A DNA stretch of 13,132 nucleotides from Podila epigama (lineage: Eukaryota; Mortierellomycota; Mortierellomycetes; Mortierellales; Mortierellaceae). Positions 1 through 8,400 of the stretch are shown in pieces (the first letter of the stretch is position 1; every line of letters begins with the position of its first letter). Location of the stretch: NCBI GenBank assembly GCA_015679605.1, contig JAAAVE010000616.1:2873-16004 (forward strand). The letters are read 5' to 3'. Both the position numbers and the translations under genes were made by a program. Below the pieces are notes generated by a model. It worked only from the letters and a program-made list of their open reading frames with translations, had not been told where the DNA came from and ran no database searches.

Positions 1-483
1 AAAAAAAAAGGCTTCCACTATCCATCACCCGACAATCTCCTACAGCGGAGCCAGGCACATTATTATCCAACCAACCCCAAATGGAGGCATGTTTCGCGGT
101 TTTGAACGTTGCGTTGGGGGGAGGTCGTTGGGTCAACCTAACCTCGATGGTGAGTGAGGAGTGCGAGTGTGTACAAGAGTGAGAGAGAGTGAGAGAGACA
201 GCGAGAAAGATGAACATGAACAGGGACAGATACTCACTCTCTCACTCTGACAAAGTTGAAGAGGTATGCATGTGCATGCCGTGTAATTGTGATACGACAG
301 CAGCAATTGAGCGACTATGCCTTCTCTTCCCTTTTCGTACTCCTGCTGAGAAGGAGTCAGTCATAAGTGAATACGTCGATTTCTTCTTGTGGCTTTTTGC
401 AACACCCTACTGAATGTCTTCAATAACCATCATCACTGTAGGACATTCATCCTTTCTTGACCATATCCAGACCTGCTTCTACC
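1..483. promoter_or_regulatory. Upstream region of ATG27; no gene seen
   Basis: This stretch opens with an A run at the window edge and probably holds the ATG27 promoter and 5' UTR. It contains a purine-rich GAGA/GTGA microsatellite around 150-205 and short chance reading frames (81-182 and 189-413). Neither frame has recognisable protein similarity or continues across a plausible splice. No TATA box or other named element could be assigned with confidence. Confidence 0.4.
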
Positions 484-1849
484 ATGACTCCATTGACCCG
501 CATCTCAACCCTGTGCTTGGCCGTGATCTCACTCGCCACCATCGCTACAGCTGCCTATGATTGTACTGACATCAAGATCGAATCAAACACATATAACCTT
601 GGTGCCCTGAAACCCATGTAATTATTCGAATCAGAAAAGAAAAAGAATCCACTGTAGATTGGGCTGTCAGGGGACTTTTCTCAATCTTTACCTTTTTTTT
701 TTTTTTTTTTTTTTTGTTCTTTCCATTACCAAAGAGCGTATACAGTCACTGGAGAGAAAGTAGTCGTACGGCCCGCTACCATCCGTGAGGACTATCACAT
801 CAATCCCTGCCAGGCTCTCATCATCCCAGAAGGAAAGGAAAATGAAAGCTGCCTGAAAGACACCTGGGTTTGTCGTGATACCAAGCGTATCGATGGCGAC
901 AAGGTGGAGACTCTTTTCTTGGAGCCAATTGCAGGATCCGCTCCCGCCACAGACAAAACGCCCGCTAGAAATGTCGAGCCCTTGGCAACGAAGGCCGACA
1001 AGCTTCAGGATATTAAGGATCGTATGTTGATTACCAGAGCACAAAGAGGGAACCAACTAGGAACCATGCTGAGAAAGTGCCGTTACCATGTTTGATGCTG
1101 TCTACTAATGTTTCACACTTTTTGGTATTTTGGTATAGTGCCCTGGACCTTAACCCTGCATGGTGGTGTGGACAGAAACCAAAATAATCAATCTGCTGTC
1201 ATTACGTTTATTTGCGACCGAAGCGTGGTAAGTTTCAATCTAAAAAGAGTATCAACTGGCACTCTGTTATTGCTGTTAATAAGTAATATTCCATGCAAGT
1301 CCTGACTGTTCACATTTTTTTCTATTTGTTCTCACATTTAGACCGATGTCAACGCGTTACCCACGCTCACATCATCTGCTGATGGCGTAGTGAAATTCAA
1401 TTGGAAAACGGTTCATGCTTGCCCGTAAGATCATCAATCTCTCTGTTGTTCACAGGTGATCACTCTCACAATATGCTAACTAGTTTGTTTCATTTATCAC
1501 GTTCATGTAGTGTACACACCGAACTGGAGACTGCTCCTGGAATGAGCAGCTTTGGAATCTTCATGACCGCCCTTTTCATCTTTGGCCTTATCTATCTCAT
1601 TCTTGGTGCTCTTTATAACCATCAAGTCTATGGAGCCAAAGGGCTGGATCTTCTACCAAACCTTGGTAAGTCCATCTACCTCTCAATGAATTTTCGAGTC
1701 AAAGAACTGCACCTCATCACTTTTGTAAATCTCCACTTGCAATAGACTTTTGGCGCGACTTTCCAGGACTTGTTGCAGATGTTGCTCGCCACGTGTGGGA
1801 CTCGGCTACTGGCAGAGCAACCAACAGTCGTGGCTATGTATCTGTCTAA
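484..1849 (+). CDS. ATG27: Autophagy-related protein 27 (Atg27), type I membrane protein with MRH-like lumenal domain
   Basis: Exons: 484-617, 735-1021, 1139-1227, 1342-1424, 1511-1665 and 1746-1849. Together they encode 283 aa, close to the 271 aa of yeast Atg27. All introns are GT-AG (80-117 bp) and keep frame. Residues 1-23 are a hydrophobic signal peptide ending near ATAA. The lumenal part (about 24-205) has six cysteines (27, 70, 84, 91, 166, 197), fitting three disulfides of a mannose-6-phosphate-receptor-homology fold, with typical motifs YHINPC, TLHGG, FICD and FNWKTVHACP. One membrane helix spans about 211-232. The cytosolic tail carries DFWRDFPGL and ends in YVSV, a tyrosine sorting signal of YxxPhi type. 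Known family role: cycles between Golgi, vacuole/endosome and Atg9 vesicles and supports Atg9 trafficking in selective and bulk autophagy. The start is the first ATG in good context (ctaccATG) directly ahead of the signal peptide. Residues about 95-138 look disordered. Confidence 0.92.
693..715 (+). repeat. T23 homopolymer in ATG27 intron 1
   Basis: An uninterrupted run of 23 T lies about 20 bases before the acceptor of ATG27 intron 1 (618-734). It probably serves as the polypyrimidine tract. Its exact length is the kind of thing that sequencing error or slippage alters. Confidence 0.8.
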
Positions 1850-1885
1850 TTGTTTAAATTTTCTTCATGAAGCCTTTCTCTCTTC

Positions 1886-1891
1886 AATAAA
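1886..1891 (+). promoter_or_regulatory. Polyadenylation signal AATAAA of ATG27
   Basis: A canonical AATAAA hexamer sits 37 bases after the ATG27 stop codon and runs into an A tract. It is the most likely 3' end signal of that mRNA. Confidence 0.55.
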
Positions 1892-2129
1892 AAAAAAAAA
1901 CAACCACATATCCAAGAGAATATTGGTCACCATTCTCTTTGTGATCTCGCACACCGCAGTCGCTCTCTGCAAAACAAAAAATTCCATAAAAAACAGTTGA
2001 ATATGCCGCTGGTACAGATTTCAAACGCAATTAAGCAAAGTCTTTATGGGAGGGAAAACTTCCATCTCAAAATGATATGGTGAGGTACAGATCGTGGATC
2101 CATGCACATACAACACTGAGACGAGTCGT

Positions 2130-2401
2130 TTACAGACCCAGCTTGGTGCGGCGCCAGTGACGGCGCTTGGCGTTGTAGCGGATCTAGAATAGAGTGAACA
2201 TGAAGAGCGAGAGAGGGAGAGAAAATGGCAAGACGATCAGCATTTTTTTTTTTCCACTTTGGTTCTTGCATTTTCCAAAATAGGTTGAGATCGCAGTTAT
2301 ACCTTGTTGTCAGTGCGCATGCGGCACCAGTTGGGCAGAGGGCGGTTCTGCTTCTGCTTCTTGCCGAGCTTGCGCTTGATGATGAACGACTTGTTGGAAG
2401 G
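2130..2401 (-). CDS. RPL39: 60S ribosomal protein L39 (eL39), coding exons 2 and 3
   Basis: Read on the minus strand, exon 2 (2401-2303, 33 codons) begins [18 protein letters not shown] and exon 3 (2183-2130) ends [12 protein letters not shown] followed by TAA. The intron is 2302-2184 (119 bp, GT-AG). With an initiator Met from an upstream exon the protein is exactly 51 aa, the universal eL39 length. eL39 is a tiny, highly basic, cytosolic protein that lines the exit tunnel of the large ribosomal subunit. Exon 2 starts precisely at the Pro codon after a TTTTTAG acceptor (AG at plus-strand 2402-2403). The start codon must therefore lie alone at the end of an earlier exon, a phase-0 intron right after ATG; candidates are listed separately. 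The gene points away from eL6 (head to head). It is too short and too split to stand out as a single reading frame. Confidence 0.95.
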
Positions 2402-2948
2402 CTAAAAATATGTATAGTACAGCAAGCAGATCAGCGGTGGTGCCTCATTTATTGTAGTTTGTCGAGAACGCAGCTTCAGTTTGTGTTGGTGATATATACA
2501 AAGTATAGCTGCTCCCGAAAAACGGTAGTCGCCAGGTCTCTTAATGCTTTGCCGGTCAACTCCTGCGCTCGCTGTAATAAATGTTGGGCTGATGAATGAT
2601 TCATCTCTGCACTGAAATCGTTTCATCTCGCAAGATGGTCCATATGTTCAGGCTTGTAATCTTGCCGAAATGTGATGATGGTTGTTAACATCAATAGTTT
2701 CATCTCATCCTTTGATGCTCCTCTCCTCGCAACATTCCACCATATGGGCATCTACGCTGATTCTGAAATAGATGTCCGAAATTGTATCCTGAGGACTTGG
2801 CACCATGCTTTCCTGATATGTTGAACGCAATGTCCTGCTGAACAATGACGGATGCATGATATTGCACATTATGAGTCGATGGATGATAAGAGTGATCTTG
2901 GAAGCATTGACGGATTGAAATCCTTGGTCATTGCAACAAGTCACGCAC

Positions 2949-2951
2949 CAT
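2949..2951 (-). other. RPL39: Candidate ATG-only first exon of eL39 (option B)
   Basis: On the minus strand the context is gaacaATG followed by GTGCGT. The ATG has a favourable A at -3, a CT-rich stretch (ccctctttt) about 30 bases upstream, and a CACGTG box about 95 bases upstream, which suits a ribosomal protein promoter. The weak point is the donor: the other introns identified here use GTA or GTT, not GTG. Choosing it gives a 547-bp first intron. Confidence 0.4.
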
Positions 2952-3044
2952 TGTTCAAATTATCGAAAAGAGGGTTCTGACTGTTGCCTTGATTCAGTCA
3001 TTTTTACTTGTGTCCAATTTTAAATTTTTTTTTTGCACTCTGCG

Positions 3045-3050
3045 CACGTG
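3045..3050. promoter_or_regulatory. CACGTG box in the eL39/eL6 intergenic zone
   Basis: A palindromic CACGTG (in gcgCACGTGatt) is the core site of Cbf1/bHLH-type factors, which are known to control ribosomal protein genes in several fungi. It lies between two divergent ribosomal protein genes. Function here is inference from position. Confidence 0.35.
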
Positions 3051-3103
3051 ATTCTATGTTGGATGTTGAGATTGCTCTGTGGGCACCATGTCCTGAACAT
3101 GAT

Positions 3104-3113
3104 AAGGTAGGGT
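3104..3113 (+). promoter_or_regulatory. HomolE-like element
   Basis: AAGGTAGGGT matches the HomolE box described for fission-yeast ribosomal protein promoters (AGGGTAGGGT, either strand) at 9 of 10 positions. It sits about 55 bases from a CACGTG box and within the divergent promoter region. A single short match could be chance. Confidence 0.3.
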
Positions 3114-3227
3114 CCCACTGGTGAGACGTTCAAATACCTCATGCTTCAAGGCATTGCTCTATTCCTAACATTGTTATTATTATTGTTGCCATTATTTTCT
3201 GTGTTGGAGTATGAGCATACCACTTAC

Positions 3228-3230
3228 CAT
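3228..3230 (-). other. RPL39: Candidate ATG-only first exon of eL39 (option A)
   Basis: On the minus strand the sequence reads aaagcATG then GTAAGT, a perfect consensus donor placed exactly where a phase-0 intron after the start codon is required. It would give an 826-bp first intron ending at the 2402-2403 acceptor. Against it, two out-of-frame ATGs lie within about 25 bases upstream, unwelcome in a highly translated mRNA unless transcription starts inside that interval. A CACGTG box lies about 35 bases upstream. Confidence 0.4.
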
Positions 3231-3263
3231 GCTTTCATTTGCACATATTTTCAAATTAAGGGG

Positions 3264-3269
3264 CACGTG
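3264..3269. promoter_or_regulatory. Second CACGTG box in the eL39/eL6 intergenic zone
   Basis: A second palindromic CACGTG (gggCACGTGagc) lies 219 bases from the first. Both are followed by A on the plus strand. If option A is the eL39 start, this box falls in its core promoter. Confidence 0.3.
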
Positions 3270-3900
3270 AGCGATTGACACGATATTTGAATTCCTTGAA
3301 TCTTTGGAGGGTGGATCCTTCTTTTTGAAACTCCAATTGTACGCATCCAATATGGCAAATTTTCGCAATCAAATCCAACATGCGTTCACAACCATCCAGC
3401 CATCCATCGATATCAAGGATATGAAATTTTCATTCACTACGATTGAAGCGACACTAGGATGGTGTATTGTCAGGCTGGACTAACGATCTTGTCGTATCGT
3501 TGGAATCACCGAATATGTCTCGAGAGTAATCAATCACCAACCAACCTAGCATCAAAATGACCGGAAAAAAATAGAAAGAAATAACAGGAATGAATGATGG
3601 GTTCCATTTCAAGCAAATGAAAACTAATTCAGCCCAAAAATATGCAACACCAATCATCAAGTTTCGCCAGCGACATTATGCTATTAGCAGGGCATCGGAT
3701 TTATATTTTTATGTCATCAATGCATGTGATGACTCTGATTCTTCGACACAATATCAGCCCCATCGTTTGGATATTAATCAGGAGTCAAAATTATTCAGTC
3801 CAACCTCGATACTGAACGTACACGTTGTGGTCCAGAGTCCAACTAACATAGTCGACCTTTTTCGCTTTTATTCTTCAATACTTGGCAATAGATATCAGAA
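3270..3900. other. AT-rich stretch between eL39 and eL6; no supported gene
   Basis: This stretch holds two chance-looking frames on opposite strands: a plus-strand frame at 3590-3952 (120 codons, no recognised motif) and a minus-strand frame at 3454-3660 (68 codons, rich in Phe/Ile/Val with an apparent hydrophobic helix). They overlap, neither resembles a known family, and neither has clear partner exons. The best reading is promoter and 5' flank of the divergent ribosomal protein genes. Confidence 0.4.
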
Positions 3901-3912
3901 ATGGTTCACAAG
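3901..3912 (+). other. RPL6: Candidate first coding exon of eL6 (Met-Val-His-Lys)
   Basis: The sequence cagaaATGGTTCACAAG is followed by GTACTA. Twelve coding bases give the phase-0 junction that the 4373 acceptor requires and yield MVHK joined to [16 protein letters not shown], a plausible eL6 N-terminus for a fungus. The implied intron is 3913-4372 (460 bp). The donor is mediocre beyond GTA. A weaker phase-0 alternative starts with the ATG at 4214 (donor GTAGAT after eight codons). Confidence 0.35.
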
Positions 3913-4372
3913 GTACTATGGGAGTTTCGCAACATGTTCAACCACTCACTAAGGATGGAACAGCATAGATACTATATATGCCGACATATGCATATATCAT
4001 CAACGTTGTTCTACGTTTTCTACACAGGAACCTTTCAATACTATTCACTCACGTCAGTCAGCAACTGGCCATGACTCTTCTGAGATGACCGATATCAGCA
4101 ACCAATTTTACAAAAGGCTTTCTAGTGTTGGAGGCTGACAGGAAGAAAAAACCAGTTCTTGACTTTGGTTTTCTCAAAACTTTTTTTCCTTGAGTGTGAT
4201 CAGGGAACGGTAGATGGAGCAATTGGGCGCTGATGATGTAGATGCAGCAATGCATCCATCTCAAACTTTTTTTTCGAACCTCAGAGGATGGACTGGATAG
4301 GCTACAAGTACAGAATCTCTTATTTTGGAGCTAGAAACTAATACAGGATTATGATATCACCAATCCCTATAG

Positions 4373-5192
4373 CCCCGTAACTCCCTTCTGACCACCGGTG
4401 TGTCCAAGTACAGCCGTTCGCAGGTCTTTGCCAAGCGTGCCTTGTACAAGCGCAAGCCCACCAGCACCATCGCTGTCTGCCCTGCCGCCGCCAACAAGAC
4501 TGTTGAGGTCAAGGGTGCCAAGAACGGTGGCTCCCGCGTCGTCGCTGCCTCCAAGGCTCCCCGCTTCTACGCCGCTGAGGACGTCGCTGTCCCCAAGAAG
4601 AACCGCAAGCACGCTGGTGTTGCCAAGCTCCGCAGCACCATCGTTCCCGGAACCGTCCTCATCCTCTTGGCTGGTCGTTTCCGCGGCAAGCGCGTTGTTT
4701 TCTTGAAGCAGCTCGAGTCCGGCTTGTTGCTCGTCTCTGGCCCCTTCAAGGTTAACGGTGTCCCTCTTAAGCGTGTCAACCAGGCCTACGTCCTTGCCAC
4801 CTCCACCAAGGTCGAGCTCGATGCCTCCAAGGTTCGTGTTTTTTTTTGTATTTTGCAATGGTGATGCTTTATCGTTTTGAATGCTTTTTTTTTGTTCTCG
4901 ACGTCTAACAATGAATATCTGTTGTTTGTCATGTACCAAACTCTAGATTGATGCTCAGTTGAGCGATGCATACTTCGCTCGTCCCAAGTCCGCCAAGAAG
5001 GCTGCCACTGAGGAGGCCTTCTTCGAGGGTGCCAAGAAGAAGGAGCCCCTTGCTGAGAACAAGGTCGCTCTCCAGAAGGCCACTGACAAGGTCATCTTGG
5101 AGGCCATTAACAAGGTCGAGCACCTCCGTGGCTACTTGGCCGCCAAGTTCTCTCTCTCCAAGGGCCAGGCTCCCCATGCTCTCAAGTTCTAG
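4373..5192 (+). CDS. RPL6: 60S ribosomal protein L6 (eL6), main coding exons
   Basis: Exons 4373-4831 and 4947-5192, joined by a GT-AG intron (4832-4946, donor GTTCGT), give 234 aa. The true start lies in a short upstream exon: a TAG at 4370-4372, in frame with the exon, also forms the acceptor, so coding here can only begin at 4373. Motifs are classic eL6: [15 protein letters not shown] near the N-terminus, NGGSRVV, then the KOW-like core [48 protein letters not shown], and a C-terminal PHALKF. The longer N-terminal extension is like animal and filamentous-fungal eL6, not the shorter budding-yeast form (176 aa). eL6 is a cytosolic large-subunit protein. Codon use is strongly C-ending (GTC, CTC, CGC, AAG), unlike the BRPF-like gene downstream, as expected for very high expression. 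It is divergent from eL39. Confidence 0.95.
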
Positions 5193-5413
5193 ATGATTTG
5201 TAACTTTTGACAGAAATACAGCTGTAGCCAGTTTAAACTGAAGAGGTGTTAGGGGTCCAAAATAAGACACGATTTCTGCTTTGGATGCCAACAATGTTCT
5301 GATATAATGTCATGTGACCAGCGGATTATTATTTATTCATCCTTCATGCAGATGTTGCCATGCAAAAACGCTGTGTTCCATTATTCATATTTGTTTTTCT
5401 TTACATTGGAGAA

Positions 5414-8400
5414 ATGACTATACCAAGGCTCGACAAAGATGAAGCGCGTGCCTTATATCTAAAGCTGAAGTAAGTGTATCGAGGAGCAGAGTTTTATTTT
5501 TTCTTTTATAATTTCTCAACCATCTCACATTTGAGGTGGTTAATGAATCGATGACCCTTGTCTTTTTGTCCTTGATGATAGAACGTTGCATCCACACTTG
5601 CCAGTCTTCTATTGCCCTTTGACTGGTTGTCCCAATTCTTACCACACCAAGCAGGGCTTGGATCGTCATTTCATCGCCACACACATGCCAAAGTCTGAAA
5701 CTCCATCGGGCAATTCGCGCCACACAATACGCTTACCATTCAAGACAACTACAGAGCTCGACAACTCGTCCATGTCAAAGACAGCGCGGTCTCGAAAAGT
5801 TCGTTCGACGTCCCGTCGGAAGGGTAGGCCTCCTGGCTCACGCTCAAGGGCCCATGTTCGAGACTTGGGCCAACTGAAGTACGAGTCATCCGAGAGAGAA
5901 CTCGAATCAAGTGACCGAGAATCGCAGCAACATCCATCGACAGGCACACACCATGGATACAATGGAGGCGATGAAAATAAGCCAAGGGAAGAACGATCCT
6001 ACCTCGAATTTTTCCCCTTTCTTAACACATCCACCAGACTGGAGATAGTAAGCAGCCAACCTTTGAGTTCCTCGACACCCAATGGTGCAGTCTCCAACGA
6101 CACATTAACTGCTGCTGCGCGCCCCAACAGTCCGAAACCTGATTATGGGCCTGTCAAGAAAGAACTCGTTGTCGAAAACGTAGATCAAGTCCTAGGAAAG
6201 TCACGACAAGGATCCCAGGACCTACAACAGGATGGTTTGACAGTGGATGGTGAGGTGGAAGGTACAGTGGAGAAATCAGCAAAAGTCTCGGATCCGGTAG
6301 AGCAAACTCAAGCCGAGACTCGCGACAAAAATCTGCCCGAAGATAATGAAGTCGAAATGGACACTGACGCGGAAGGCGTATCGGATCCAGATGTGTTTTT
6401 TGATGCCAAAGGAGCCCCGGACCCGGATGTGTTTTTTGACGCGCGAGGATTTCCTGAGAGCACTTCGGAATCGATACCGCTTTCTTATAATGGATCGAGT
6501 GTCGAGCTTATTAATGGAGAATCGATGGACGCAATTGACACGACTTTACCTGAGGCACCTGGTTCCGTCAGCGGTTCTGCTGCACTTGGCCTGGACCGTA
6601 CTGTGTCGGATGGTGGTGATGCTGTCAACAAGACGAATACGGATTCGCGTAAACCCTTGGAGGGTAAATCGACAGCTCGTGACAAACAGACCCCATCCGA
6701 GCATCTCACCATTTCAACAACAAAGCCTCCCGAAAAGGGCGCACAGCGATCGCTTCTTGAACCAAAGACTCCAATGTCGCTCCTACCCAAGTCATCCTTC
6801 AGACTTATTCCGCGTGACGACGACGATGAACTTGAAGAGTATCACTTGCCAGTTGGCCACAACGTGCGATACATCGGTAAGAATGAAAACCAAGGTCCCG
6901 ACACGATGAGACAGCATAACGTCTTTGCTGCGATGCATTGCCATTTACTGATGATAAAATAACCTATTTAGAACCGACGGAAACGGAACTTGCCGAGCGA
7001 GTGGAATACGACATGGACGAACAAGGTACGAAGACATGCCAAAATGAAAGAAAATAACGTGCAATGATTATATTTTGAAGGTCAACGTAATATTCACCTC
7101 TTTCATTCTTAATTATTTATTTTCCTGGTCTAATATGTAGACGAGTTCTGGCTAAAGGAGATTAACGAGGAGAGGCGCAAAAAGGATCTCGGAGAAGTCT
7201 CCTCGGCCATGTTTGAAAAGATTTTTGACCGCCTTGAGAAGGAGTGGTTTGATCTTGTAAGTGTAGCAGAGTCGTTTGCATGTTGTTGTCAACAAGATCG
7301 ATGCTAATCGTTTAAGATTGATGGACGGAATAGACCAAGAACATACCAAAGCCCACGGAGAATCTTCCTCCAGAGGATTCTGCCTGCAACATTTGCGATG
7401 ACGGAGAGTGCGAGAACAGCAACGCGATTGTATTTTGTGATGGATGTAACCTTGCCGTGCACCAAGGTAATATGCCAAAATGCCAGTTTGCTCTTCACTT
7501 TTGTAAGCTATAGTCCGATGATTTTAACTCTTTTGTTATTGTGCTCTAGATTGCTATGGAATTCCCTATATTCCAGAAGGACAGTGGCTATGCCGAAAGT
7601 GCATGCTTTCTCCTCAAATGCCTGTGTCATGCATATTTTGTCCTGGAGAAGGAGGCGCTTTTAAACAAACGACAAATAGTCGATGGGCGCATTTGCTTTG
7701 TGCCAACTGGATACCTGAAGTGGGCGTTGCCAATACCGTTTACATGGAACCGATCGACAGCATTGACAAAATCCCAGCGAGCCGATGGAAATTGACTTGC
7801 TATATTTGCAAAATTCGTATGGGTGCATGTATCCAGTGTGAAACCAAGAACTGCTTCCGGGCGTTTCATGTAACATGTGCACGCAAGGCACATCTCTACA
7901 TGAAATCCAAGTTGACCAAAGTAGGATCTGCCGCTGAAGCTCTCGTATACCGCGCCCATTGTCACAAGCATACACCGGTAGGTGCCAACCCGCACAAGAA
8001 TTTAATATGGCGACTGGAGAACATCATGCTATTTGTTTCCCAACTTTTACCAATATTCTAACATGTTTGATTTTTAAACTGGAGCTTAGCGTGACCACAA
8101 AGCTGCGGTGGACTTGGCGGGAGCAGCTGCGGCATTTTCTCGCAAGGGACTAAAGCGAAAACGCGTCAGAGCAAAGATTATGGATGACGACAGCGACGAC
8201 CCCGACTTTGACCAAAGTGAAGGCGACGAGGAATCCACTACTGACAACCATGCAGGGCCTCAGGCTTCGAACAGAGCGACGACTTCAAAAGCCGCTCTGG
8301 CTCATCAAAAACATTACACCCCGGGCGCTCCGTTGGCTCCGATGTACATTGTCAACCGACTCTTGCCCTTTGTAACTAGACTCAGCGCTAAAACATCCGC

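Noticed and set aside
81-182. Short frame starting ATGGAGGCATG with a GTGAGT donor near 150, as a first exon of an unseen gene or an upstream ORF
   Set aside because: The 34 codons have no similarity I recognise, and no matching acceptor leads to a coding exon before ATG27.
3454-3952. Overlapping opposite-strand frames (minus 68 codons, hydrophobic; plus 120 codons) as possible new genes
   Set aside because: They are AT-rich, share no recognisable motif with any family, overlap each other and lack convincing partner exons. A 120-codon frame can arise by chance in this composition. Transcript evidence would reopen the case.
2404-4372. C/D-box snoRNA inside the first introns of the ribosomal protein genes
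   Set aside because: TGATGA-like and CTGA-like words occur (for example near 2672, 2760, 4085 and 4232), but none pair with correct spacing, strand and a terminal stem.
4367-4939. Minus-strand frame of 190 codons opposite eL6
   Set aside because: Antisense shadow of the strongly codon-biased eL6 exon; its Gly/Ala/Asp-rich product has no family features.
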